Assembly: GCF_003574315.2 (NCBI RefSeq)
Contig: NZ_AP025739.1
Coordinates: 7,316,001-7,380,000, forward strand
Direction of reading: 5' to 3'
Source: Capsulimonas corticalis
Lineage (GTDB): Bacteria > Armatimonadota > Armatimonadia > Armatimonadales > Capsulimonadaceae
DNA: 64,000 bases
This document shows positions 38,512-47,527 of the stretch, piece by piece (within the stretch, counting starts at the first letter, position 1; each line of letters opens with the position of its first letter). A model generated the notes under the pieces. That model was not told where the DNA came from, ran no database searches, and saw only the letters and a program-made list of their open reading frames with translations. Position numbers and translations under genes: made by a program.

Positions 38512-40794
38512 TTACGGAGCGATGGTCATCTGCGACGATTGTCCTGCTTCGGAGTGCGGCGCGACCCACACGGTCAGTTCACAGGGCTCCACGGTTTGCT
38601 TGCGGTCGATGTTCCAGAAACCCAGTTCGCGCTTGGTAAGCATGAAGCGGACGAGACGCGATTCGCCGGCCTTCAATAGAATCTTTTGATATCCTTTGAG
38701 TTCACGGATCGGGCGGACGACGCTGGTTCCCCGCTCGCGGATGTAGAGCTGGGCGATCTCCTCGCCCGCGCGCGCACCGGAGTTTGTGACGGTCGCTTCG
38801 ACGGTAATCGCCGCGCCGCCATTCAGTTCTTTGACGTGAGCCGCCGGCGTGGTGATTTTCGTGGGAGAGTAATCGAACTTCGTATAGGAAAGGCCCCAGC
38901 CGAAGGGGAACTGCGCCGTGGTGAGCTCGTCGATGTAGCGCGTCACATAGGGGTTGCCAGGATTCACGGGCCGGCCGGTATTCATGACGCTATAGTACAG
39001 CGGCTCCTGTCCGACAGAGCGCGGGAAGCTCGCGGTGAGCTTTCCGGCGGGATTGCTTTCGCCGTAAAGCGTGTCCACCAGCGCCGGCCCCGCCTGGACT
39101 CCGGGGAACCAGGCTTCCAGGATCGCCGGGAGATGCGCGGCTTCCCAGGGCAGCGCCAGCGGGCGGCCGCTAAAGAGCACCAGCACGACCGGCTTCCCCG
39201 TGGCGGCGACCGCTTCCAGCAGCTTGAGCTGATTGCCGGGCAGGTCGAGCTTTGTGCGCGAAGCCGCCTCGCCCGTCATTCCCCGGCTCTCGCCCAGCGC
39301 CATCACGACGACATCCGCGCGGTTCGCCGCATCGAGGGCGTCGTGGAATCCGGCTTCGGAGTCGGTCTCGATCTCCGTTCCTTTGGCGTAGACCAATTTG
39401 TCTTTCAAACGGCCCGCGAGCGCTTGTTTGAGCGTGACGACATCCGAGCCCTGGCCCCGGCCCTCCCACCCGCCCAGCATATCTCCGGCGCTGTCGGCGA
39501 GCGGTCCGATCAGGGCGACTGTTTTTCCATCGGCGAGCGGCAGCGCGGGAGCCCCGCCGGAGATGGGGTCATTCTTCAGCAGCACGAACGATTCTTCGGC
39601 GGCGCGGCGAGCGAGCGCCACATGCTCCGGGGCCAGGAGGACGGTTTTGCTGCGAGTTTCATCAGTGTACGGATGCGAAAACAGGCCCATGGCGATCTTG
39701 ACGCGCAGGATGCGCTCGACAGCTTCGTCCACGGCACGCTCCGGGACCTTGCCGCTCCGGACCAGCTTGACCAAATTCTCTCCGTACAGGCCGCTTCCCA
39801 TATCCATGTCCACGCCGGCGGTCACGGCCTTGCGCGCGGCGGTCTCGCCATCGAGCGCGACGCCGTGGTTGATTAACTCGCCGACGGAGTTCCAGTCGCT
39901 CACCACGAAGCCGCGAAATCCCCACTCGCCGCGCAGCACGTCGGTCAGCGTATCATGGTTCGCGGAGGCGGGTACGCCCTGTAAACTGCTGAATGCGCTC
40001 ATCAGAGAGCCCGCGCCGGCGTCCACCGCCGCCTGGAACGGCGGGAAGTAAACATCGCGCAGCGTACGGTCGGACATATCGACCGCATTGTAATCGCGCC
40101 CGCTCTCGGCGCCGCCATAGGCCACGAAGTGCTTGACGCACGCGACCATCGACGTGGGATCCGACAAGTCCTTCCCCTGATACCCGCGCACAGCGGCGGC
40201 GGCGAACAGCGCCCCCAAATAGGGATCCTCGCCCGCGCCTTCCATGATCCGACCCCAGCGAGCGTCACGCGCGATATCCACCATTGGCGAAAATGTCCAC
40301 CGAATCCCCTCCGACGTCGCCTCCACGGCGGCGACGCGCGAGGTCTTCTCGACAAGTCCCGGGTCCCAGGACGCCGACAGAGCCAGCGGAACCGGAAAGA
40401 TCGTGCGGTAGCCATGAATGACGTCCATCGCCACGATCACCGGGATCTTCATGCGGGATTTCTCAACCGCCTGCTTCTGAAACGCATTGACCGCGCCGGC
40501 GTCCGGCGGATTCATCAGAGACCCAACACCCCCGCGCGCAACCAGCTCATTCTGATCGATCCCCTTCCCGTCCGGCCCCCGCGTCCCGCCATTAGGAAAC
40601 TGGACCAACTGCCCAACCTTCTCCTCCAGCGTCATCTTCCGACGCATCTCCGCCGCCTGCTTCTCCACCTGCGCCGAAAACGGCGACACGGCCAACGCCT
40701 GCCCCCGCGCAAACGCCGGCAGCCCCAACAGCGTCAGCACGGCGACGCCCCGGAAAAATCCTCTTCGATCGTGAATGAGTAAATGAGCGCGCAT
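38512..40794 (-). CDS. Secreted GH3 beta-glucosidase
   Basis: The 760-residue enzyme begins with a signal containing 'DRRGFFRGVAVLTLLGLPAFARG', which looks like a Tat signal. It then has the GH3 N-terminal barrel ('MTLEEKVGQLVQ', 'IPVIVAMDVIHGYRTIFPVPLALSASWDPGLVEK', 'KHFVAYGGAESGRDYNAVD') with the nucleophile Asp in 'GFVVSDWNSVGEL'. The GH3 C-terminal domain ('LLKNDPISGGAPALPL', 'KTVALIGPLADSAGDMLGGW') and a fibronectin-III-like tail ('IAQLYIRERGTSVVRPIRELKGYQKILL') follow. It hydrolyses terminal beta-glucosides such as cello-oligosaccharides. GGGAGG lies about 11 bases before the ATG at 40794. Confidence 0.95.
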   Translation of the reverse strand: MRAHLLIHDRRGFFRGVAVLTLLGLPAFARGQALAVSPFSAQVEKQAAEMRRKMTLEEKVGQLVQFPNGGTRGPDGKGIDQNELVARGGVGSLMNPPDAGAVNAFQKQAVEKSRMKIPVIVAMDVIHGYRTIFPVPLALSASWDPGLVEKTSRVAAVEATSEGIRWTFSPMVDIARDARWGRIMEGAGEDPYLGALFAAAAVRGYQGKDLSDPTSMVACVKHFVAYGGAESGRDYNAVDMSDRTLRDVYFPPFQAAVDAGAGSLMSAFSSLQGVPASANHDTLTDVLRGEWGFRGFVVSDWNSVGELINHGVALDGETAARKAVTAGVDMDMGSGLYGENLVKLVRSGKVPERAVDEAVERILRVKIAMGLFSHPYTDETRSKTVLLAPEHVALARRAAEESFVLLKNDPISGGAPALPLADGKTVALIGPLADSAGDMLGGWEGRGQGSDVVTLKQALAGRLKDKLVYAKGTEIETDSEAGFHDALDAANRADVVVMALGESRGMTGEAASRTKLDLPGNQLKLLEAVAATGKPVVLVLFSGRPLALPWEAAHLPAILEAWFPGVQAGPALVDTLYGESNPAGKLTASFPRSVGQEPLYYSVMNTGRPVNPGNPYVTRYIDELTTAQFPFGWGLSYTKFDYSPTKITTPAAHVKELNGGAAITVEATVTNSGARAGEEIAQLYIRERGTSVVRPIRELKGYQKILLKAGESRLVRFMLTKRELGFWNIDRKQTVEPCELTVWVAPHSEAGQSSQMTIAP

Positions 40795-40978
40795 CGCGTG
40801 GCGGCCTCCCTTTCGTGTCGTCGTACGGCGTCCTGCCTGCCGCGCCCCAGTAAATCCAGAACAAATCCAGCAGTAGATACTCCGACAGCAAATGGGCGAC
40901 AAAGTTTCATACATCTCCACGGAGGAGGCGAAGGTATACTAAGCTATCTTGCCGCAAGCGCCGATTGAGGTAACCCGT

Positions 40979-41566
40979 ATGGCTTCACTCCCCAAAACTT
41001 ACTACACTCCCGAGCAGTATCTGGAGATGGAACGCCGCGCGGATTACAAAAGCGAGTACATCGACGGACAGTTTCATCCTATGCCTCTCGCCAACGAAGC
41101 GCATAACGTGATTAACGTCAATCTGGCTGCGGAAATCGGAACGCAGCTGTGCGGCAAAGACGCCCGCGTCTACATCAGCAACATGCGAGTCCGGGTTGGC
41201 GTGCACACCGCCTTCCTCTATCCAGACGTTGTGGCGGTCTGCGGCGACCGTCAGTTCGATGACATGCAAAAAGACACGCTCATCAATCCCACCATCATCA
41301 TTGAAGTCCTCTCGCCTGAGACAGAGCTTAAAGACCGAGGCGAGAAGTTCGCGCACTACCAGAGGTTGCCCTCGCTGACGGATTATGTGCTGATCTCACA
41401 AGACAAAATGCGGATCGAACATTATGTTCGTCAGGATGAAAACCACTGGCTGCTTTCTGTCATCACCCAGACGCAGGATAACCTCACACTACAGTCCATC
41501 GACTGCGTACTGACACCTGCCGCGATCTATGAGAACATTGAATTTGCAGATTCACCATTACCTTAA
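40979..41566 (+). CDS. Uma2-family putative endonuclease
   Basis: This 195-residue protein has the Uma2 PD-(D/E)xK-like pattern: 'YYTPEQYLEMERRADYKSEYIDGQ', 'AHNVINVNLAAEIGTQL', 'FLYPDVVAVCGD', 'NPTIIIEVLSPETELKDRGEKFAHYQRLPSLTDYVLISQDKM'. Uma2 genes are often multicopy and many are thought to be degraded transposon-related nucleases. GAGGTAACCCGT precedes the ATG. It overlaps the next gene by 38 bases. Confidence 0.93.
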   Translation: MASLPKTYYTPEQYLEMERRADYKSEYIDGQFHPMPLANEAHNVINVNLAAEIGTQLCGKDARVYISNMRVRVGVHTAFLYPDVVAVCGDRQFDDMQKDTLINPTIIIEVLSPETELKDRGEKFAHYQRLPSLTDYVLISQDKMRIEHYVRQDENHWLLSVITQTQDNLTLQSIDCVLTPAAIYENIEFADSPLP

Positions 41567-42482
41567 TTTCGCCGACGCGATCGCTGGACAACAAATAGCC
41601 GCCGTCGGGATTGGTCCAGATGCAGATCTCATTCTTCTGGTAATCGATCCCAGCGATTCGAGCGCCGCGTTCGGCCGCTACGTATCACCGGCGGGCGCCT
41701 CGTTCCCTCATGCGTCGACGCCCCGGACTTATCCCGCATCCGTCCTGCATTGGAAAAACGGCTCGTTCCGACGTGTGGACATCGCGGCGCTGGATGTGGC
41801 GCATCCCAAAATTCAGCCGATGGCCGACGGCGGAATTTTGATTGTCGCGTCACGCTGTAATTTCAACAGTGGCGCACCGGATAAAAACGCCGCGCTCTAC
41901 GACAGCCAAGGTCGCCTTGTTCGTCGATGGGTGTTTGGCGATGGTATCCAAGACGTGCAAGTGAGCCGCGACCAGCGTATCTGGGTGTCCTATTTTGACG
42001 AGGGGATATTTGGGAACCGCGGGTGGAATACACCGTTGGGGAGCACCGGACTTCAGTGCTTCGATACCGAAGGAGAAACGCTCTGGCGTTTCGAGCCGCC
42101 TGCCGGTTTCGATCAGATCTGCGATTGCTACGCCATGAATGTTGCGGACGACGGCGTTTGGGCGTGTTACTACACTGACTTCCCGATCGTTCACATTTCC
42201 AAAAATCTCGAAACCCAGGGCTGGAGTAACAACATCGACGGCGCCCGCGCGATCGCGGTAACCCGGCGTAAGGCGCTGCTCTGGGGCGGTTACTCCACGA
42301 ATCGCAAACGCTGCGTCGTACAATCCTTCGGCAACGATTATATGACATCGTCTCAGGAACTCGACTTCACCCTTCCCGGCGACACGCCGTCGCCCATCAC
42401 GCACACCATCGGACGCGCCTCCACGCTGCACTTCATCGCGGGAATGTCCTGGTATCAATTCGACTTACACACTCTATCATAG
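41529..42482 (+). CDS. Hypothetical beta-propeller-like protein
   Basis: The 317-residue protein has repeated short beta motifs ('LYDSQGRLVRRWVFGDGIQDVQVSRDQRIWVSYFDEGIFG', 'LQCFDTEGETLWRFEPP', 'MNVADDGVWACYYTDFPIVHISKNLE') suggestive of a six-bladed propeller. It has no signal peptide and no catalytic motif that I recognise. Its start lies inside the end of the Uma2 gene, implying translational coupling, though a later start cannot be excluded. Function unknown. Confidence 0.75.
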   Translation: MRTLNLQIHHYLNFADAIAGQQIAAVGIGPDADLILLVIDPSDSSAAFGRYVSPAGASFPHASTPRTYPASVLHWKNGSFRRVDIAALDVAHPKIQPMADGGILIVASRCNFNSGAPDKNAALYDSQGRLVRRWVFGDGIQDVQVSRDQRIWVSYFDEGIFGNRGWNTPLGSTGLQCFDTEGETLWRFEPPAGFDQICDCYAMNVADDGVWACYYTDFPIVHISKNLETQGWSNNIDGARAIAVTRRKALLWGGYSTNRKRCVVQSFGNDYMTSSQELDFTLPGDTPSPITHTIGRASTLHFIAGMSWYQFDLHTLS

Positions 42483-42502
42483 CCGTTCGAGAGGGCGCCC
42501 CA

Positions 42503-43033
42503 ATGAATAAATTCTGCTCGACAGTCATCTTCCTCGCCTGCGCCTCTACCCTCGCCCCCGTCGCGCACGCCGTCACCGTCGCCGAAGCCCGTCAGGGCGT
42601 CCAAGCCGCCATCGACAAACGCATCGCCGCGCGCCGCCAGCGGGACGTCGCCGCCTACCTTTCCACATTCGCCCCCACCTGGACGCTGACAAACGTCTCC
42701 GGCGCAACACAGACCTACGCCCAAATGCAAAAGATCATGACCGCCCGTCTGTCCCACCTGCCGCTCTCGCAAATGTACAAAATGAGCTGGCAGATGACCT
42801 CCCTCACTGTGTCCGGCAACCAAGCCCACGCCACCCTCGCCGTACAATACGCCTACCCACCCCGCCAAACGCCCAAGGGAACGGTCTACGTTTACCAAAA
42901 TGAGGTGAGCGACAGCATATGGGAGAAAAGCCCCACCGGCTGGACACAGCGCTCAGACCAACTCCTATACGATTCCAAAGTGTTTTCGAAACGAGCGCTC
43001 GCGGCCGGCGAGCGGCGAACGCCGGGGTATTGA
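42503..43033 (+). CDS. Exported NTF2/SnoaL-like protein
   Basis: The 176-residue product has a signal peptide (MNKFCSTVIFLACASTLAPVAHA) and then a compact alpha+beta domain: 'VQAAIDKRIAARRQRDVAAYLSTFAPTWTLTNVSGATQTYAQMQKIM', 'MTSLTVSGNQAHATLAVQY', 'DSIWEKSPTGWTQRSDQLL'. This is the pattern of the DUF4440/SnoaL-like NTF2 fold, which serves in ligand binding or isomerase roles. It lies 20 bases after the propeller gene. Substrate unknown. Confidence 0.75.
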   Translation: MNKFCSTVIFLACASTLAPVAHAVTVAEARQGVQAAIDKRIAARRQRDVAAYLSTFAPTWTLTNVSGATQTYAQMQKIMTARLSHLPLSQMYKMSWQMTSLTVSGNQAHATLAVQYAYPPRQTPKGTVYVYQNEVSDSIWEKSPTGWTQRSDQLLYDSKVFSKRALAAGERRTPGY

Positions 43034-43069
43034 GGGCGGATTGAAGTTGTGAGAGGCGAGGCCGAGGCG

Positions 43070-43405
43070 TTACAAATCGTCCGGCCAATTCATCGCGGTA
43101 TGAAGAATACGCAGGATGAAAATGCCGTTCGGAGTTTCTTCGTAAACGATGCGATGACCGTGTTTGGAGCGCTTCCACCGCAGAACATAGCTACGCAGCC
43201 CGGGCCTATCGGCGACGGGGCGTCCCTTTTCAGGATGCTGCGCGATGTCCAGCATTTGAGTTTTAAGGAAATGAGCGTATCGCTCTGCATGATCCACATC
43301 CCACACCTGTTCGGTATAGGTATATGTGGCGGAGAAGTCGAGATCGGCGGCGACACTGAGGGTAAATGTGGCTACGGATTGAGGTCTGGGTCGGCGTTCC
43401 GCCAT
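43070..43405 (-). CDS. RelE/ParE-type toxin
   Basis: This 111-residue protein shows the RelE/ParE toxin pattern: 'LSVAADLDFSATYTYTEQVWDVDHAERYAHFLKTQMLDIAQHPEKGRPVAD', 'LRSYVLRWKRSKHGHRIVYEETPNGIFILRILHTAMNWPDDL'. Members either cleave mRNA on the ribosome or poison gyrase; the sequence does not decide which. Its start overlaps the end of the antitoxin gene upstream by 34 bases, the usual coupled order with antitoxin first. Confidence 0.9.
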   Translation of the reverse strand: MAERRPRPQSVATFTLSVAADLDFSATYTYTEQVWDVDHAERYAHFLKTQMLDIAQHPEKGRPVADRPGLRSYVLRWKRSKHGHRIVYEETPNGIFILRILHTAMNWPDDL

Positions 43406-43563
43406 GCCTGATTTCGCTTTCGCGCGCGGGCAAGAGCTTCGTCGAACGTAACGGATTCCGCTCCTGGCTCCCAGCGACCGGCTTTATCAATCGCCGCCAG
43501 GGTAGCGGCGTCCAGCACCTCGGGCTCTTGCTCTTTGATTTTCGGATTTTCAACAACGCGCAT
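43372..43563 (-). CDS. Antitoxin of RelE/ParE pair, leaderless start
   Basis: The 63-residue protein (MRVVENPKIKEQEPEVLDAATLAAIDKAG...) is acidic then basic, with 'ESVTFDEALARARKRNQAW', a C-terminal helix fit to wrap the toxin. The ATG at 43563 lies only 6 bases after a perfect TATAAT, so the transcript probably starts at the ATG. A longer frame from a GTG at 43581 would overlap the -10 box. DNA-binding residues are not obvious by eye; the antitoxin role is inferred from the toxin downstream. Confidence 0.75.
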   Translation of the reverse strand: MRVVENPKIKEQEPEVLDAATLAAIDKAGRWEPGAESVTFDEALARARKRNQAWRNADPDLNP

Positions 43564-43569
43564 GAATCT

Positions 43570-43598
43570 ATTATAGGCCACTGTTGCACGAAACGCAA
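43570..43598 (-). promoter_or_regulatory. Promoter and operator of toxin-antitoxin pair
   Basis: TTGCGT (43598-43593), 17-base spacer and TATAAT (43575-43570) on the minus strand. A 9-base inverted repeat, CACTGTTGC (about 43625-43617) with GCAACAGTG (about 43587-43579), brackets the -35 region, as expected for autorepression by the antitoxin-toxin complex. Confidence 0.75.
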
Positions 43599-43631
43599 CA
43601 ATCTTTGCATTTTAAGCAACAGTGCTGCTTT

Positions 43632-45860
43632 CTAAAACCCCTCCGCCGCCTCATACTCCCCATCCCGTCGCACACGTTCGCGCTCCGGCAGTTTCTCGAT
43701 TTGGTCGATGTCCATGGAGCCGTAGGTGTCTTGCAACTGGGTCATGGGTTCGAGGAGCGCGACGGTGAGCCAGGGGAGCCAGACGGAGACGCCGTGGCCG
43801 CGTGGGGGCGGGAGGGTGAGGGCTTCGGTGAGGAGGCCAGGGTGGGCGTAGCCGAGGGAGCTGTCCCAGTCGGTCATTTGTTTGGTGTCGTGGAGGAGCA
43901 TGCGGGCGGCGACACGGAAGTGGGGTTCATGGGTGAGCAGGGAAAGGCGGTAGAGGTCGTAGGGCGCGGCGGCCATGTAGTTGTCGGCGCCGGAGTGGCC
44001 GGCGGCGATGAGGCTGAGACCGTAGGTGGTGCGATTGTGCGGGTAGATGACTTTGGGGTCGTCGGTGGGAATGGGGATGTTCCAGCAGTAGGTCCAGGTC
44101 TCGCTGTACCAGGCCGCCTGCGACGCCGCCGTGAGCCATTTACGGTCGTGGGTGGCGTCGTAAAGGGCCAGGAAGGCGCCGAGCGCCATCATGCCGCCTT
44201 CTTTGTCCATCACGTTGGGGTTGTCGGGAGTTCCGCCGACATAGGCGTAGGCCAGGTGCACAGTCGCCCAGGAGAACTCGCCGGCTTTGAGCGCCGCTTG
44301 CCGGTAGCGGGCGTCGCCGGTGGCGCGGAAAAGGTGAATCAGGAAAGGGATCGGCTGGTCGGTGGTGTCCGTGGCGGTGTTGACGACATGACCGGTGAAG
44401 TCGTATTCGCGCGCCCAGGAGCCATCGGGGTTTTGAGCGCGCGTCAGCCAGTCGCCGTAGGCGCGGCAAAACGCCAGCCACTCCGGGTGATCCTGACCGT
44501 GGGCGCGCGCCGCGTCCCAGGCGCGGAGCGCGCCGTCCAGGCCGTCGGACGCCACGCGCAGAAACGTGTGATAGTCTCGCCAGGTGACGACGCCGCTAGG
44601 ATGGATGTCGTACCAGGTTCTCGGAATGCCGGCGGGCGACGGCGAGTTTTTCGCCCAGAAATCCACCACCTGACTGGCCCGCGCCACGGCGTCGGCGTCC
44701 TGCGTTTCAAAGCCGTAGCGCAGAAGGAGCGCGGCACTGGGGAGCGCCTGCCCCACAAACCCCATCTGACTGCTGGTGTCCTTGACCTGCCCGCCCGGCA
44801 TGGTGACCGCGAAGGGAACATCCGGAACGCCCTCCGATGGACGAATGTACGCCGACAGCGCTTCCATGCCGTCTTTGTAACATTTGTTGAGATCCACCCG
44901 GATGACCGGCGGACGGTAAAGATCGTAAACCGTGCGCCAGGTCCGGCGTACGGCGGCGGGAAAGTCCGGCGTCCGCCCGACCTGGATCAGCAAGCGATAT
45001 CGGTGCGCCACGCCGGCCGCGACCGGATGACTGCGATACGCCCAGCGCTTGCCATCGACCGCCGGCCCGGCGATATAACTGCGCTCGCCTTCCGTACCGG
45101 GAAACACAAACGCCGGTTCCGGCCGCGCCTCATTGCGCACGCCCAGCGCCCCGAACTGCATGCGGGCGTCGATGATGCGGCTCAGCCCATCCTCCCCGGC
45201 AAAAGTCGTGGGGACCCCGTCCAGATGCGCAATCGCCAGCGTCGCCCCACTCCGACGATCACGCGTCATGACCAGCGGTAGCGGCAGCCGGTCCTCGCGA
45301 AACCAATACTCCCGATCGTCCCGGCTCCCCGCCAGCGCCCCCGGAGGAACATGCGCGTTGTCCTTATACCAAATGCCCGGCGCAAACACATCCTCATCCG
45401 CCAGCGCCGCCGGCCCCGATGGCGACAGACTGAACCGCGAATTGAACCCCTTATCGTCCCCGCTCGGCGTCACAATCTCCACACGCCGCGTCATCGTAAA
45501 CGCGCTCAATTTCTCCAGCGCATGATAGACATCGAATACCCGGAACTCTGTCCCCGCCGGCGTCCGAACCTCCCCCTCACACACCCAATCCCCGCCCCGC
45601 GCCGCGACCGTCCGATACCCCGCCGACCGCCACTGCTCCGCCCCATCCTCCCCCACCACGCCCACCGCCACCGGCGCCGCCTGCGTGAATACAGTCTTCC
45701 CGTCCAACGCGACCTGGACGCCATACCCGCCATCCGGCGACACGAACACGCTCAGGCGCGCCGGGCCGCTTTTCAAATCTGAGTTTAATTGGGGTGATGC
45801 GGCTATGGGTGTGGCGCAGCAAACAGTCAGCAGAGTAGCAATGAGCGAAAAACGAATCAT
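43632..45860 (-). CDS. Secreted glycan-active protein with alpha-toroid-like domain
   Basis: The 742-residue protein has a signal peptide (MIRFSLIATLLTVCCATPIAA), an N-terminal beta-sandwich region (about 30-330), and a helical toroid-like region (about 340-690). The latter includes 'SSQMGFVGQALPSAALLLRYGFETQDADAVARA', 'WYDIHPSGVVTWRDYHTFLRVASDGLDGALRAWD', 'NPDGSWAREYDFTGHVVNTATDTTDQPIPFLIHLFRATGDARY' and 'DKEGGMMALGAFLALYDATHDRKWLTAASQAA'. The layout resembles polysaccharide lyase or glycoside hydrolase toroids, but no family is certain. It ends near the toxin-antitoxin pair. A glycan substrate is inferred. Confidence 0.75.
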   Translation of the reverse strand: MIRFSLIATLLTVCCATPIAASPQLNSDLKSGPARLSVFVSPDGGYGVQVALDGKTVFTQAAPVAVGVVGEDGAEQWRSAGYRTVAARGGDWVCEGEVRTPAGTEFRVFDVYHALEKLSAFTMTRRVEIVTPSGDDKGFNSRFSLSPSGPAALADEDVFAPGIWYKDNAHVPPGALAGSRDDREYWFREDRLPLPLVMTRDRRSGATLAIAHLDGVPTTFAGEDGLSRIIDARMQFGALGVRNEARPEPAFVFPGTEGERSYIAGPAVDGKRWAYRSHPVAAGVAHRYRLLIQVGRTPDFPAAVRRTWRTVYDLYRPPVIRVDLNKCYKDGMEALSAYIRPSEGVPDVPFAVTMPGGQVKDTSSQMGFVGQALPSAALLLRYGFETQDADAVARASQVVDFWAKNSPSPAGIPRTWYDIHPSGVVTWRDYHTFLRVASDGLDGALRAWDAARAHGQDHPEWLAFCRAYGDWLTRAQNPDGSWAREYDFTGHVVNTATDTTDQPIPFLIHLFRATGDARYRQAALKAGEFSWATVHLAYAYVGGTPDNPNVMDKEGGMMALGAFLALYDATHDRKWLTAASQAAWYSETWTYCWNIPIPTDDPKVIYPHNRTTYGLSLIAAGHSGADNYMAAAPYDLYRLSLLTHEPHFRVAARMLLHDTKQMTDWDSSLGYAHPGLLTEALTLPPPRGHGVSVWLPWLTVALLEPMTQLQDTYGSMDIDQIEKLPERERVRRDGEYEAAEGF

Positions 45861-45928
45861 GGGGATATTATGGCGGAAGTTGAGGAGATCCTTCGCTATC
45901 TTAGTCGTATTTCATCAATAATGGAGAT

Positions 45929-46100
45929 GCCGGCGGTTAAAACCGCGCCTACGAGAGCGCAGAAGTCCCCCTGCGGGGACTACATTGTCCATGACGATAC
46001 CGCCTAACAGAATACCCATCTTTAGGCGGCATCGTGAACGATGATGTAACCCACGCAGGTGGGTTTCTGCGCTCTCGTAGGCGCGGTTTTAACCGCCGGC
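45929..46100. repeat. 172-bp palindromic repeat element (MITE- or REP-like)
   Basis: Two perfect 36-base arms (45929-45964 and 46065-46100) start GCCGGCGGTTAAAACCGCGC and continue CTACGAGAGCGCAGAA, in inverted orientation. Inside them, GTCCCCCTGCGGGGAC and ACCCACGCAGGTGGGT form secondary hairpins, and 'tgtccatgacgataccgcctaa' mirrors 'ttaggcggcatcgtgaacgatga' imperfectly, so the whole element is nearly self-complementary. It lies alone in the 310-base gap between two divergent secreted-enzyme genes. There is no ORF and no clear target duplication. A decayed relative is at 4447-4545. Confidence 0.85.
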
Positions 46101-46171
46101 GCCTAATTCGTTTGTCGTCTTTCGCGTGGATTGCGTCACTAACTCCGCAAAACGTTGTCTTTCGCCGGCGC

Positions 46172-47527
46172 TTACCGGGGAATGAACTTCCACTGCTGCT
46201 GGCAGCCGCCGCCGCCCCAGCTCCAGAGCAGGATGCGGGTGTTGTTGGCGCCGGAGCAGCCCTGGCCGTCGAGGACGTCGTGCGAGCCGTCGGATTTGGT
46301 TCCGGCGGTGCTGATCTTGTAGGCCCCGCCCGAGGTGGGAGTGATCGCCCACTGCTGCCACGGGCCGCCGTTCCAGTCCCACAGCTCGATGTACGTTCCG
46401 TCGTTGGCGCTGGCGCCGGTGCAGTCCAGGCTGCGGCCGATCGTGCCGTCCGGGTTGATCGTTTTGATGGAGTAATATCCGTTGTTCAGGCTGTTGATCT
46501 GCCACTTCTGATTGGTCGTGCCGGCGTAGGGCCAGAGCTGAATGACGGTTCCGTTGCCCGTGCCATAGCCGTAACAGTCGAGGGCGTTGCCGGTCGTCGT
46601 AGCGACGATTTCGTAGTCGCCGTTCGGGATGGTCGATGCGCCGATGCCGTTGTTGATCGCCGAGGCGTACGCCGCCGCGTTGCCGATGAAGCCGTCGTAG
46701 AGCCACATCCAGCCGCCGGAAATCCCGCACTGGTTCTTCCAGTTGGTCATCAGCGTTTGAACGCTGCTGGGGCTATTGGCGCCGCTGTCCACGCCGGGAT
46801 AGACGGGGATGCCGCCAAAGTTCCACGAGCATGGGTTGTTGCCGCCGCCGCCGCTGTAGCATTGCAGGTGGACGCTATCGATCGTGCCGCCGCGCTGGCT
46901 GTTGACCTGAGACGCGACCGTCGTCCAGAAACTGCCGTTGGTGTAGGGATCGAGCGCCACGACGTAACCCAGATTCCCCAGCATCACACAAAACTGCGTC
47001 ATCGTGCTCTGGTCGTAGCAGTTCTCGTCGTCGAGATCGATACAGTCCAGCGAAGGGATCGCGTTCTTGAGCGCCTGGAAGTTTCGGTAAAGAATACTGC
47101 CCGATCCCGTTCCCTGGGAATTTATCAAATCGCGCACGTCCTGAAAGTCACCGACATTGGACGACCCGACGCTGAACGTGATCCGCTGCACTGTCCCTTG
47201 CTTGAGGCTCGCCATATTACCCGCGAAGTCAGGATGGGTTGAGCCGCCGACATACGAGCCGTTCGAGCACAGCGGAAACTCTCCGTTGAAGTTCAGGTCG
47301 CCGTTGCTGTGGACCTGGATGTTCCACACGATCACTTCCTTGAAGCCCGAGTTTTTGATCTCATTGATGTTGTTCGTGGCGTTGTTGTAAAACGGCCCGC
47401 CGCCAAATACGCCCGATGTCGCCGCCGACGCGGCGTTCGGCAGGGCCGCGCCGCCCGCCAGAAGACCAACAGTAAAAGCCGCCGCCGACAGCGCGCCGGC
47501 CGCCTGCTTCCAAAGCAAATGTTTCAT
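46172..47527 (-). CDS. Secreted GH18-like hydrolase with ricin-type lectin domain
   Basis: The 451-residue protein has a signal peptide (MKHLLWKQAAGALSAAAFTVGLLAGGAALPNAASA). A barrel domain follows, with 'LKNAIPSLDCIDLDDENCYD' giving the GH18 signature D-x-x-D-x-D-x-E, then 'FGGIPVYPG' and 'SGGWMWLYDGF'. A C-terminal ricin-B/CBM13 trefoil (about 318-451) has three Q-x-W repeats ('NQKWQ', 'WQQWA', 'QQQWKF'). It probably binds galactose- or xylan-type glycans and cleaves chitin-like or N-glycan bonds. GGAGG is 8 bases before the ATG at 47527. A strong promoter lies about 200 bases upstream. Confidence 0.88.
   Translation of the reverse strand: MKHLLWKQAAGALSAAAFTVGLLAGGAALPNAASAATSGVFGGGPFYNNATNNINEIKNSGFKEVIVWNIQVHSNGDLNFNGEFPLCSNGSYVGGSTHPDFAGNMASLKQGTVQRITFSVGSSNVGDFQDVRDLINSQGTGSGSILYRNFQALKNAIPSLDCIDLDDENCYDQSTMTQFCVMLGNLGYVVALDPYTNGSFWTTVASQVNSQRGGTIDSVHLQCYSGGGGNNPCSWNFGGIPVYPGVDSGANSPSSVQTLMTNWKNQCGISGGWMWLYDGFIGNAAAYASAINNGIGASTIPNGDYEIVATTTGNALDCYGYGTGNGTVIQLWPYAGTTNQKWQINSLNNGYYSIKTINPDGTIGRSLDCTGASANDGTYIELWDWNGGPWQQWAITPTSGGAYKISTAGTKSDGSHDVLDGQGCSGANNTRILLWSWGGGGCQQQWKFIPR

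Noticed and set aside
43584-45281. 565-codon plus-strand frame
   Set aside because: It is antisense to the secreted toroid-like gene, which has a signal peptide and coherent composition.
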